Positions 1-5,974 of a stretch of DNA of 8,514 nucleotides are shown here, piece after piece. The notes beneath the pieces are model-generated. The model saw only the letters and a program-made list of their open reading frames with translations, was not told the DNA's origin and ran no database searches. Made by a program: the position numbers and the translations under genes. Source of the DNA: Methanobacterium sp. (GTDB lineage Archaea > Methanobacteriota > Methanobacteria > Methanobacteriales > Methanobacteriaceae); assembly GCA_028682985.1 (NCBI GenBank), contig JAJRAE010000158.1:1-8514 (forward strand). The letters are read 5' to 3'. Numbering within the stretch: position 1 is the first letter of the stretch; the number at the start of each line of letters is the position of its first letter.

Positions 1-437
1 AACTTTCAACCAATAAAAAAGTGATAATTGCAGATCCTTACCACAATGAGGCTAGAAGTATCGATGAATTCACTGATAGAATTATAAGAATACGTTTTGC
101 AAAGATTGAAAAAGCTAGAAGCGCAGAAAAATTTGGAATCATTGTTTCCTCAAAGAAGGGACAGAATCGCATAGAACTTGCCCATAAACTTAAAGATCTG
201 ATAGCAAAACAGGGAAAGGAAGCCTATATAATATATCTGGATCTGGTAACACCGGATCTCCTGGTGCCCTACCGGGAATTGGATGCTTTTATTATAACAG
301 CATGTCCCAGGATAGCCATAGACGATGCTAATCTATATAAAAAACCGCTTTTAACTCCTGAGGAGCTCTACATAGTCCTTGATGAGAAGAAATGGGAGAA
401 TTATAAGGTTGATGAGATTAGATACCCGTCAGAATAA
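1..437 (+). CDS. dph2: 2-(3-amino-3-carboxypropyl)histidine synthase Dph2, C-terminal part (5' end outside window)
   Basis: This is the C-terminal end of the archaeal diphthamide synthase, which moves the 3-amino-3-carboxypropyl group of S-adenosylmethionine onto a histidine of elongation factor 2. It is the first step of diphthamide synthesis and uses a non-canonical radical-SAM 4Fe-4S enzyme. The frame is open from base 3 (the GTG at base 21 is an internal valine), so the gene is cut by the window edge. Visible family signatures are IADPY near the left edge, GIIVSSKKGQ at bases 138-167, and ITACPRIAIDD, whose cysteine (bases 303-305) matches the third cluster-binding cysteine of the family. 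The LLTPEE segment near the end is also typical. The gene ends with TAA. The next gene starts 191 bases downstream, so the two probably do not share a tight operon. The other two cluster cysteines cannot be checked here. Confidence 0.93.
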   Translation, partial: LSTNKKVIIADPYHNEARSIDEFTDRIIRIRFAKIEKARSAEKFGIIVSSKKGQNRIELAHKLKDLIAKQGKEAYIIYLDLVTPDLLVPYRELDAFIITACPRIAIDDANLYKKPLLTPEELYIVLDEKKWENYKVDEIRYPSE

Positions 438-628
438 ATTATCTCCTTATTTACTCTTATTTATAGTTATATCCTATTAGTCTTACCAATATAAAAGAAA
501 AATTTTAGATATATATATTTACCAGAACAATTAAAATTAATTAGAATTATATCTTAAACTAATAATAAAGAGTCTGATTATAAAGCACTGATTACTGATA
601 TAAAAAAACTCATTTTTGAGGTGAATAA
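438..628 (+). promoter_or_regulatory. Intergenic leader and candidate promoter of csl4-rpo11
   Basis: This is 191 bases of AT-rich non-coding DNA. The best TATA-like stretch is the ATATATAT run around 508-519, which would put transcription start near 541-545 and give a leader of about 85 bases. A second weaker candidate is ATTATAAA at 577-584, giving a short leader. Three CTGAT motifs (574, 588, 595) lie between these and the gene. The ribosome binding site GAGGTGA at 618-624 sits four bases before the csl4 ATG. Which box is used cannot be decided by eye. Confidence 0.4.
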
Positions 629-1198
629 ATGAAAACTAAATCTGGAGATTTTGTTCTTCCAGGCGATGCTCTGGGAGTAACTGAAGAATTTGTTCCAGCA
701 GACTGGACATATGATGATGAAGGCAAGATAAGATCACTGGTTGCCGGAACCGTCTCCTTAGATCAAAAGAATAAAAGAATATCCATAATACCAAAAACCA
801 GCTCCCCTATCATGCTAAGTAATGGAATAGTGGTCTTTGGACAGATATCTGAAGTAAGAGGACAGAGAGCCTTGATGAAGATTGAAGGAGAAAAAGACAA
901 TAAAAGAAGCCTAGTTACCAACTTTTCTGGTGGCATCCATATTTCACAGGCCGATAAAGGCTATGTAGCAAAATTAACCGACGAATTTCACATAGGTGAT
1001 CTAGTGGAAGCCCGGGTAACCAAAGTAATTGGACTGGACAACGTCGATTTAACTACTGCCGAAAATGAACTGGGCGTTATCAAAGCCATGTGCACCAACT
1101 GCAGATCTTACATGAAAAAGATGACCAAAAACGAAGTTTTATGCCCTAACTGTGGAAGAAAAGAGAGAAGAAAAATTTCTGCCAAATATGAGGGATAA
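629..1198 (+). CDS. csl4: Exosome complex RNA-binding protein Csl4
   Basis: Csl4 is one of the two cap proteins (with Rrp4) of the archaeal exosome, the ring of Rrp41/Rrp42 that degrades and tails RNA 3' to 5'; Csl4 binds RNA and links the core to DnaG. The 189-residue product has the expected three parts. The N-terminal domain opens with SGDFVLPGDALGVTEEF and runs to about residue 60. An S1 RNA-binding domain follows at about 64-145. A C-terminal zinc ribbon has C155-x2-C158 and C172-x2-C175. The length is usual for the family. The start is fixed by a strong GAGGTGA site four bases upstream and by the match of the first residues to the family. rpo11 follows after three bases, so the two are almost certainly co-transcribed; this pairing is common in methanogens. 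Confidence 0.95.
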   Translation: MKTKSGDFVLPGDALGVTEEFVPADWTYDDEGKIRSLVAGTVSLDQKNKRISIIPKTSSPIMLSNGIVVFGQISEVRGQRALMKIEGEKDNKRSLVTNFSGGIHISQADKGYVAKLTDEFHIGDLVEARVTKVIGLDNVDLTTAENELGVIKAMCTNCRSYMKKMTKNEVLCPNCGRKERRKISAKYEG

Positions 1199-1201
1199 GA
1201 T

Positions 1202-1507
1202 ATGAAAGTTATAAAAGACACCAAGAATGAACTGGAGATCGAAATCACAGGCGAATCACATACACTCTGCAACGCCCTTAGAAAAACCCTTATGGAAGAT
1301 AAAGATGTGGAAGCAGCCGCCTACGTCATGGAACACCCCATTATAGGCGAACCCAAACTTTACGTAAAAGCAAAAAATCCAAAAAAATCACTGGAAAAAG
1401 CAGCAGAGACCATTAAATCCAGATGTGATGAGCTTAAAAAAGGGATAAGCACTCCTAAAAAGACTAAGAAAACCAGAGCCAAAAGAAAGACTAAAACCAA
1501 GAAATAA
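1202..1507 (+). CDS. rpoL: DNA-directed RNA polymerase subunit L (Rpo11)
   Basis: This is the small alpha-like subunit that pairs with subunit D to form the assembly platform of archaeal RNA polymerase, homologous to eukaryotic Rpb11 and Rpc19. The dimerisation motif is clear: SHTLCNALRKTL at residues 19-30, followed by VEAAAYVMEHPIIGEPKLYV at 36-55 and a C-terminal helix to about residue 78. The last 23 residues (79-101) are an odd, almost wholly basic and threonine-rich tail made of lysine, arginine, threonine and a few others, beyond the compact core. The gene starts three bases after the csl4 stop, with its ribosome binding site (GAGGGAT) inside the end of csl4. A T-run 24 bases after the stop probably ends this transcript. 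Confidence 0.95.
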   Translation: MKVIKDTKNELEIEITGESHTLCNALRKTLMEDKDVEAAAYVMEHPIIGEPKLYVKAKNPKKSLEKAAETIKSRCDELKKGISTPKKTKKTRAKRKTKTKK

Positions 1508-1530
1508 AGACTATTTAAATTCACATCCCC

Positions 1531-1537
1531 TTTTTTT
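1531..1537 (+). terminator. Oligo-T transcription terminator after rpoL
   Basis: A run of seven T follows CCCC 24 bases after the rpo11 stop codon, with no stem-loop in front. Archaeal RNA polymerase commonly terminates at such T-tracts, and the next gene has its own TATA-like sequence just downstream, which fits a transcript boundary here. Confidence 0.5.
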
Positions 1538-1545
1538 AAATCAAT

Positions 1546-1554
1546 TTTAAATTA
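1546..1554 (+). promoter_or_regulatory. Candidate TATA box for the DUF99 gene
   Basis: TTTAAATTA lies about 29 bases (centre to ATG) before the DUF99 start codon. With the usual archaeal spacing of about 25 bases to the start site, transcription would begin within a few bases of the ATG. The only Shine-Dalgarno-like sequence is AAAGG at 1572-1575, too close to be a good site, so a leaderless or nearly leaderless message is suggested. Confidence 0.35.
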
Positions 1555-1578
1555 ACCCATCTAATTCCATCAAAGGCC

Positions 1579-2187
1579 ATGAATGAGAATCTTTCCAATA
1601 GAAAATTCAGGCATATAAAGAGGGAAATTAGAATATTAGGTATTGATGATTCTCCTTTTCCTGCACATACCACTCAACCAGTTATGATTATTGGCACAGT
1701 TTTTAGAGCGGGAAAATGGATGGATGGAGTACTTAGAACTTTTATCCAGGGTGATGGTAGGGATTCCACCAATAAAATAGTAAGCATGATCAACAATACC
1801 CGACATAAGGATCAGCTGGGAGTTATTATGCTTGATGGTATAACTTTTGGCGGTTTCAACGTTCTAAACATCCGTAAGATATTTCAATCCACCGGAATAC
1901 CGGTGATCGTGATAATGAGAAAATATCCTGACTTCAAAAAAATAAAAAACGCCTTAAAACGTTTCCCTGATTGGGCGGATCGCTGGAATGATATAAAGGA
2001 TGCTGGAAAAGTATATAAAATTGAAAATAAGGAAGATATCTACATTCAATTAAATGGGATTGAACTCGTGGATGCTGAGGAAATAATTAAGCTCTCCACC
2101 ACCAGAAGCGCTATACCAGAACCAATTAGAGTGGCCCACTTAATCGCTGCCGGTGTGATAACCGGAGAATCAAGGGGAAGTGCCTAG
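1579..2187 (+). CDS. DUF99 / UPF0215 family protein (putative endonuclease dU)
   Basis: This 202-residue protein belongs to the archaeal DUF99 (UPF0215) family. The family has an RNase H-like fold related to endonuclease V and has been renamed endonuclease dU because a member cleaves deoxyuridine-containing DNA. Recognisable conserved blocks are GIDDSPF (21-27), the LDGITFGGFNV block (85-95) and TTRSAIPEPIRVAHLIAAGV at 174-193. By analogy with endonuclease V, the aspartates at 23/24 and 86 are the likely metal-binding residues; that assignment is inferred. ATG 1579 is chosen because the family's conserved region begins about ten residues later and no better start with a ribosome binding site is present. 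The Nudix gene follows after 35 bases and is probably co-transcribed. The family call is firm; the activity is less so. Confidence 0.85.
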   Translation: MNENLSNRKFRHIKREIRILGIDDSPFPAHTTQPVMIIGTVFRAGKWMDGVLRTFIQGDGRDSTNKIVSMINNTRHKDQLGVIMLDGITFGGFNVLNIRKIFQSTGIPVIVIMRKYPDFKKIKNALKRFPDWADRWNDIKDAGKVYKIENKEDIYIQLNGIELVDAEEIIKLSTTRSAIPEPIRVAHLIAAGVITGESRGSA

Positions 2188-2222
2188 AATTATTAAAAGA
2201 AATATTATAAATATTAAAGGTC

Positions 2223-2630
2223 GTGGTCTTCATAAATAAACCTGTTTTAACTGTAGATGCACTGATACTTTATGATGAAGATTCTATTGTTCTCATAAAA
2301 CGTAAAAATGAACCATATAAAGGTCTATGGGCATTACCCGGAGGATTTGTGGAATATGGGGAAACAGTAGAGGAAGCAGTTATAAGAGAAGCTAAAGAAG
2401 AAACAGGGCTTGATATAAAATTAAAAAGCATTTCAGGCGTCTATTCTACTCCGGATCGTGATCCCCGGGGACATATAATAACCATATGTTATCTGGCACA
2501 TAGAACAGGAGGAGAACTAAAGGCGGATACAGACGCCACACAGGTTAAATGTATTAAGATAAAAGAAGCGCTTAAAACAAGATTAGCCTTTGACCATGAG
2601 CAAATAATAAAAGAAGGGCTAATAATTTGA
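2223..2630 (+). CDS. Nudix hydrolase, probable ADP-ribose pyrophosphatase
   Basis: This is a 135-residue single-domain Nudix pyrophosphohydrolase. The Nudix box (Gx5Ex7REUxEExGU) is complete at residues 41-63: G41, E47, R55, E56, E59, E60 and G62 are all present, so the metal site looks intact. The PDRDPRGHIITICY segment (78-91) after the box resembles archaeal ADP-ribose pyrophosphatases, which split ADP-ribose into AMP and ribose 5-phosphate. The substrate assignment is an inference from that resemblance. The start is GTG: an in-frame stop lies at 2208-2210 and no ATG exists before the conserved region. AAAGG at 2216-2220 gives a weak ribosome binding site close to it. The gene lies 35 bases after the DUF99 gene. 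A role in nucleotide clean-up is plausible but not shown. Confidence 0.88.
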   Translation: MVFINKPVLTVDALILYDEDSIVLIKRKNEPYKGLWALPGGFVEYGETVEEAVIREAKEETGLDIKLKSISGVYSTPDRDPRGHIITICYLAHRTGGELKADTDATQVKCIKIKEALKTRLAFDHEQIIKEGLII

Positions 2631-2644
2631 ATCCAAACGTAGCA

Positions 2645-2653
2645 TTTATAAAA
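2645..2653 (+). promoter_or_regulatory. Candidate TATA box for tfs
   Basis: TTTATAAAA stands 15 bases after the Nudix stop, in a 149-base AT-rich gap (2631-2779) that holds no gene. It would give a leader of about 105 bases. ATTTAATATAA at 2720-2730 is an alternative that would give a leader near 30 bases. A six-T run at 2750-2755 may belong to readthrough termination. The choice between boxes is unresolved. Confidence 0.35.
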
Positions 2654-2779
2654 AATTATAAACACATCAAATTATATTATTATAAAATTTTCTAGAAGGA
2701 TCAGAATTAAATCTTTCAATATTTAATATAATAAAAATTCAATAATAAATTTTTTAATCAAATTTACAGGAGGACCTAA

Positions 2780-3094
2780 ATGGAGTTTTGCCCAAAATGC
2801 GGAACTGTAATGTTTCCTCAGGATAACAAGTTAGAATGCAAATGCGGATATGAAAAAAAGATAACTAAAGAAGTTATAAATAAATACAAAGTATCTGAGG
2901 AAGTAAAAAGCAAGGAAAGCATAATATTCACCAATGACAAGATAAAAACATTACCAACCACCCGGGCGATATGCCCAAAATGTAAAAATAAAGAGGCGTT
3001 CTGGTGGCTACAGCAGACCAGAAGAGCAGATGAATCCGAAACCCGATTCTTAAGATGTTCTGCCTGCGGATACACCTGGCGAGAATACGATTAA
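2780..3094 (+). CDS. tfs: Transcription factor S (TFS), RNA polymerase cleavage-stimulating factor
   Basis: TFS is the archaeal counterpart of TFIIS: it inserts into the secondary channel of a backtracked RNA polymerase and triggers cleavage of the nascent RNA so that elongation can resume. The 104-residue product shows the standard two-ribbon layout. The N-terminal zinc ribbon uses C4, C7, C20 and C22. The C-terminal ribbon uses C65, C68, C93 and C96. The acidic catalytic hairpin is present as RADE (residues 82-85) within QQTRRADESETRF, so an active rather than inhibitory paralogue is expected. The length matches the family. The start is set by a strong AGGAGGA site at 2768-2774. The gene is followed by a gap of 116 bases with its own TATA-like box, so it may be transcribed alone. 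Confidence 0.95.
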   Translation: MEFCPKCGTVMFPQDNKLECKCGYEKKITKEVINKYKVSEEVKSKESIIFTNDKIKTLPTTRAICPKCKNKEAFWWLQQTRRADESETRFLRCSACGYTWREYD

Positions 3095-3143
3095 ATCAAA
3101 ATACAATTCGAATTTAATAAATATATGGATATAAACGCCCGGC

Positions 3144-3164
3144 AATATTAATTTAGATAATATT
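3144..3164. repeat. Perfect inverted repeat upstream of the membrane protein gene
   Basis: AATATTA (3144-3150) and TAATATT (3158-3164) form a perfect 7-base inverted repeat with a seven-base spacer. It ends two bases before TTTATAA (3167-3173), the best TATA candidate for the next gene, so it sits where an archaeal activator or repressor could act. Because both arms contain only A and T in an AT-rich gap, chance is a real alternative. Confidence 0.35.
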
Positions 3165-3198
3165 AGTTTATAATAATTTTAAAATTCAAATTAATTTC

Positions 3199-3204
3199 AG
3201 GAGA
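3199..3204 (+). promoter_or_regulatory. Ribosome binding site selecting the TTG start at 3211
   Basis: AGGAGA ends directly against the TTG at 3205 but lies six bases before the in-frame TTG at 3211. The second spacing is normal for archaeal Shine-Dalgarno sites and the first is not workable, so 3211 is taken as the start. Confidence 0.6.
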
Positions 3205-3210
3205 TTGAAT

Positions 3211-3825
3211 TTGTCCCAAACGAAAAAAGATCCTAAAATCGAGGATAAATCAGTTGAAAAAAAGAAAAGAGGAAACTCCTTTTTAAAACACCTCAAAGTC
3301 TTTTTAACCAGTGAAACCACCAAAAAAAATGGGGATAAGAAAGAGAAAACCACTGAAAAAACTCCTGAAAAAACTAAAAAATCATCTGAATCTCCTAAAC
3401 AATCAAAGAATGCCCATAGGAAAGTTCCTGAAAATCCAGAGGAAGATCCCGCCCTATACATGTTTAAAAATTTCAAGGAACATGAGAAACTACAGTACTT
3501 AAGAGAAAGGAAAAGTACCATCATAAAGATAACAGCTATAACAACCAGCATTATATTAATAATTATAGGGATAATTTACAGCCTAACACCTGATGAAAGG
3601 GTAGCTTCCAATGTTATCTTTGGTGAAAGGGCTATGTTTTCTGTTTTCCTAATACTGGTTGCGTTTATGATCCTGGCTGCGGTTTTCGCCAGTAAACTGA
3701 TGGAAGGAAAATATTTAAAATCCATCCACCAGAATCTGCAAATGGTGGAGGGTAAAGGGAAAGATGAAGAAAAAGATTCAGGCACTGATCCAATAGTCCA
3801 GCGCATGAATAAAAAGAACAAATAA
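3211..3825 (+). CDS. Hypothetical two-helix membrane protein with lysine-rich N-terminal region
   Basis: I do not recognise this family. Numbered from the TTG at 3211, the 204-residue product has four parts. A strongly polar N-terminal region of about 100 residues is rich in Lys, Glu, Thr, Ser and Pro and likely disordered, with repeated TPEK-like units near 50-57. The first hydrophobic helix is at about 103-125. A short loop holding TPDERVASNVIFGER is followed by a second helix at about 142-162. The polar tail ends in basic residues. No signal peptide is apparent, and the many lysines before the first helix suggest that both termini lie in the cytoplasm as a hairpin. TTG is used as start, chosen from the position of the AGGAGA site (3199-3204). 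It sits between tfs and pcn; Methanothermobacter appears to have an unnamed gene at the equivalent place, from memory only. Confidence 0.75.
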   Translation: MSQTKKDPKIEDKSVEKKKRGNSFLKHLKVFLTSETTKKNGDKKEKTTEKTPEKTKKSSESPKQSKNAHRKVPENPEEDPALYMFKNFKEHEKLQYLRERKSTIIKITAITTSIILIIIGIIYSLTPDERVASNVIFGERAMFSVFLILVAFMILAAVFASKLMEGKYLKSIHQNLQMVEGKGKDEEKDSGTDPIVQRMNKKNK

Positions 3826-3832
3826 TTTATAA
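3826..3832 (+). promoter_or_regulatory. Candidate TATA box for pcn-gins51
   Basis: TTTATAA begins immediately after the stop codon of the membrane protein gene. A start site about 26 bases on, near 3855, would give a leader of roughly 30 bases that contains the GGAGGAT ribosome binding site of pcn. Confidence 0.45.
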
Positions 3833-3875
3833 CCAAAAAACAATTCTTAAAATAGGTGTGTAAAAAAATATACAT

Positions 3876-3882
3876 GGAGGAT
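3876..3882 (+). promoter_or_regulatory. Ribosome binding site fixing the pcn start at 3886
   Basis: GGAGGAT ends three bases before the ATG at 3886. A longer open frame exists from 3856, but it would place this site inside the coding region and would add ten residues not found in archaeal PCNA, whose proteins begin MFKA. Confidence 0.75.
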
Positions 3883-3885
3883 AAA

Positions 3886-4620
3886 ATGTTTAAGGCAGTT
3901 TTAAGTGATTCAAACATTTTAAAAACTAGTTTTGATGCCATTTCTTCAATTGTGGATGAAGTGCAGATGCAAGCTGATAATGAGGGACTGAAACTGGATG
4001 CTCTGGACAGATCCCATATTACATTTGTGCATTTAGAACTTAAATCAGATGTTTTCGATGTTTATAATTGTAAAGAGCCCCTGAAAATTAACGTTGATAC
4101 AGAAGAATTGATGAAAGTATTGAAAAGGTCTAAAGCAGATGACATGGTGGAAATGGCTGTAGATGAAGGAAATCTGATAATGACCTTTGAGGGAGAAGCC
4201 AGAAGAACATTCAAGATTCGGCTCATAGATATTGAATACGAGGCCCCCAGCCCGCCTCAACTGGAATATCCCACTGAATTTGAAATACCATTTAATCTCC
4301 TTAAGAATTCCATCCAGGATATTGACATAGTTTCTGATAAAATATCATTAATTGTGGACCAGGATAAATTCATAGCCTCAGCAGAGGGGGAGTTTGGAGA
4401 GGCAACCATTGAATACGTCCATGGCGAAAAGATAGCAGAAAAGGCCAAGTCAGTATTTTCCCTGGAAAAGATTAAAGAAATGCTAAAAGCGGATAAATTC
4501 TCAGAAACAGCTGTACTGAAACTGGGTAATGACATGCCCCTAAATCTTTCCCTGAAGATGCCCTCAGATGAAGGCGAATTAAGCTTTCTTTTAGCTCCCA
4601 GAATAGAAAGTGAGGAATAG
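3886..4620 (+). CDS. pcn: DNA polymerase sliding clamp (PCNA)
   Basis: PCNA forms a trimeric ring round DNA and tethers the replicative polymerases, Fen1, ligase, RNase H2 and repair nucleases. Taken from ATG 3886 the protein has 244 residues, the normal size for archaeal clamps, and starts MFKAVLSDSN. Conserved features are LDALDRSHITFVHLEL at residues 38-53, the interdomain connecting loop near 119-131 (EAPSPPQLEYPTE), the second-domain segment ASAEGEFGEATIEY at 164-177, and the C-terminal LLAPRIE that helps form the PIP-motif binding pocket. The frame is open further upstream to 3856, but the GGAGGAT site and family alignment reject that start. The stop codon overlaps the GTG of the GINS gene by one base, so clamp and helicase subunit are translationally coupled. 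Confidence 0.97.
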   Translation: MFKAVLSDSNILKTSFDAISSIVDEVQMQADNEGLKLDALDRSHITFVHLELKSDVFDVYNCKEPLKINVDTEELMKVLKRSKADDMVEMAVDEGNLIMTFEGEARRTFKIRLIDIEYEAPSPPQLEYPTEFEIPFNLLKNSIQDIDIVSDKISLIVDQDKFIASAEGEFGEATIEYVHGEKIAEKAKSVFSLEKIKEMLKADKFSETAVLKLGNDMPLNLSLKMPSDEGELSFLLAPRIESEE

Positions 4621-5567
4621 TGTTGGATGAGTTTTTCCAGAAGTTAAGAGAAATACAAAAAAAGGAACGTAACTTAAGTGGGTTAGCTCCAGTAGGGGAA
4701 GACTTTTACCAGAACATATCCCGGTATTTTAACGTCCTCATGAAGAAGATAGATGATAATCCTTTTTCTTTTGAATCCTATCTTCTTCGAGATGCCCAAA
4801 GAATTACTGCTGAGATATGTGAAAGACGTGAACATAAAATCTCAAACAGTGCTGTTATGAGTGTTCAGAGGTCCCACCATCTCTTCAAAGAAATCGAGAC
4901 AGACCACCCCATCACTCCTAAAATACCCAGAAATTCCACCCCAGAAGAGGAGAAGTTATTCCATGCTCTGGTGGACTCCCTTATTCACTACCGGGATAAA
5001 ATGATGGACCCCTTAAAGTTCCATAATTCTCAGGCAAAGGATAGGAAAGAGGATCTAAACCAGGTAGACTCTTACTCCACTGGGAATAAATCTGATAAAC
5101 TCTTGGACCAAAAGGATGAAGGGGAGAAAAATTTAAAAGTCCCTCCTGATATAAAGGACGATTTTTCAGCAGAAGAAGAGGCAGCCATAGAGGATGACAT
5201 CTACAAACAGTTTGGCAAAGAACCATTCCCCGGCAGTGGTCAAGAGAAAGAGAAATCAATAGAGAAAAATTCTGGTGGCGATCCACTATATACTGAAAGC
5301 AAAACTCTATCCACTGATAAAACAAAGCCTTCTGCAGAAGAAACTCAAAATAATAATAAATCAGATAATAAAATGTCAGAACAATTAGAAACCCAGAATA
5401 TTCAGACCGATATGTTGGTGGTTCTGGAAGAGCTTCCTCCCATAATGGGAATTGATAAAAAGGTTTACGGCCCGTTATCACCCCAGGATATAGTTACCAT
5501 TCCCGAACCAACCGCCCGGATTCTGGTGAAAAATCAGAAAGGAAAATCCATACAAAAGTATAAATAA
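4620..5567 (+). CDS. gins51: GINS complex subunit (archaeal Gins51 type) with long linker
   Basis: This is an archaeal GINS subunit, part of the replicative helicase assembly with MCM and the Cdc45/RecJ-like protein GAN. Residues 1-131 form the helical A domain, with FESYLLRDAQRITAEICERR at 51-70 as a typical stretch. The small beta-strand B domain is at the C-terminus, about 265-311 (VVLEELPPIMGIDKKVYGPL at 267-286, then a DIVTIPE turn). A-before-B order is the Gins51 arrangement. Between them lies a polar linker of about 132 residues, rich in Lys, Asp, Glu, Ser and Asn, making the protein 315 residues where compact archaeal Gins51 proteins have about 190. The GTG at 4620 overlaps the pcn stop; TTG at 4623 is the alternative start, both served by GAGG at 4612-4615. 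Adjacency to pcn supports the replication role. Confidence 0.88.
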   Translation: MLDEFFQKLREIQKKERNLSGLAPVGEDFYQNISRYFNVLMKKIDDNPFSFESYLLRDAQRITAEICERREHKISNSAVMSVQRSHHLFKEIETDHPITPKIPRNSTPEEEKLFHALVDSLIHYRDKMMDPLKFHNSQAKDRKEDLNQVDSYSTGNKSDKLLDQKDEGEKNLKVPPDIKDDFSAEEEAAIEDDIYKQFGKEPFPGSGQEKEKSIEKNSGGDPLYTESKTLSTDKTKPSAEETQNNNKSDNKMSEQLETQNIQTDMLVVLEELPPIMGIDKKVYGPLSPQDIVTIPEPTARILVKNQKGKSIQKYK

Positions 5568-5574
5568 AGATTGA

Positions 5575-5584
5575 TTTTATAAAT
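5575..5584 (+). promoter_or_regulatory. Candidate TATA box for the rpl44e operon
   Basis: TTTTATAAAT begins seven bases after the gins51 stop, in a 121-base AT-rich gap. It would start transcription near 5605 and leave a leader of about 85 bases. TTTTTAAAT at 5668-5676 is too close to the ribosome binding site to serve. Confidence 0.45.
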
Positions 5585-5677
5585 AGCTCTTACATATAAT
5601 TAGACTATAATAGAGTTTAATTATCCTAAAAAATATTAATAATTTTCAAGCAAATAACAAATGCTTATTTTTAAATA

Positions 5678-5685
5678 GAGGTGAT
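5678..5685 (+). promoter_or_regulatory. Full-length Shine-Dalgarno site of rpl44e
   Basis: GAGGTGAT pairs along its whole length with the expected 3' end of archaeal 16S rRNA and stands three bases before the rpl44e ATG. It is the longest Shine-Dalgarno match in the window, in keeping with a highly expressed ribosomal protein. Confidence 0.8.
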
Positions 5686-5688
5686 TAT

Positions 5689-5970
5689 ATGAAGATTCCA
5701 AAAGAAAGGAGAACTTATTGTCCTTTCTGTAAAAAACATACCCTTCATGAAGTATTTGAATCAAAAAGAAGAAAAGCAAGTGAATTGAAATGGGGTCAGC
5801 GTCAGTTTAGAAGAGTTACCAGCGGTTACCGGGGATATCCAAGGCCATTACCATCAGGCAATAAACCGGTAAAAAAATTAGACCTGCGCTACAAATGTAA
5901 AGAATGTAACAAATCACACATAAAAAAATCTTCCTTTAGAACAGGTAAAGTAGAATTTGTAATGAGGTAA
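5689..5970 (+). CDS. rpl44e: 50S ribosomal protein L44e
   Basis: L44e is a large-subunit protein shared by archaea and eukaryotes that lies near the E site and binds zinc. The 93-residue product has the expected zinc ligands, C11-x2-C14 (YCPFCKKHT) and C70-x2-C73 (KCKECNKSH), separated by a basic RNA-binding stretch that includes RRVTSGYRGYPRPLPSG (41-57). The C-terminus carries the family's FRTGKVEF segment. It opens a five-gene cluster that continues with rps27e four bases downstream, aIF2-alpha, nop10 and a PAC2-family gene, a grouping widely conserved in euryarchaea. Confidence 0.96.
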   Translation: MKIPKERRTYCPFCKKHTLHEVFESKRRKASELKWGQRQFRRVTSGYRGYPRPLPSGNKPVKKLDLRYKCKECNKSHIKKSSFRTGKVEFVMR

Positions 5971-5974
5971 TCAA

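Noticed and set aside
560..605. C/D box small RNA in the csl4 leader
   Set aside because: CTGA elements that could be D boxes occur, but no convincing C box (RTGATGA) and no closing stem are present.
2818..3075. Minus-strand open frame inside tfs
   Set aside because: It is entirely contained in a clearly identified gene on the other strand, without a plausible start site.
3311..3502. Second + strand frame within the membrane protein gene
   Set aside because: It is a low-complexity lysine-rich shadow in another frame, with no ribosome binding site or recognisable product.
3186..3551. Minus-strand open frame of 121 codons rich in Phe and Leu
   Set aside because: It is the antisense of the lysine-rich region of the membrane protein gene; reversed lysine codons give Phe and Leu. 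No start signals.
3856..3885. Longer open frame for pcn beginning at 3856, adding ten residues
   Set aside because: The strong GGAGGAT site at 3876-3882 precedes ATG 3886, archaeal PCNA proteins start at MFKA, and 244 residues is the normal length.
3576..3941. Minus-strand open frame of 121 codons across the pcn promoter
   Set aside because: It crosses the pcn start and promoter and shows no family resemblance.
4981..5481. Open frame of 166 codons on the minus strand
   Set aside because: It lies opposite the gins51 linker, has no recognisable domain or ribosome binding site, and reflects the biased composition of the linker.
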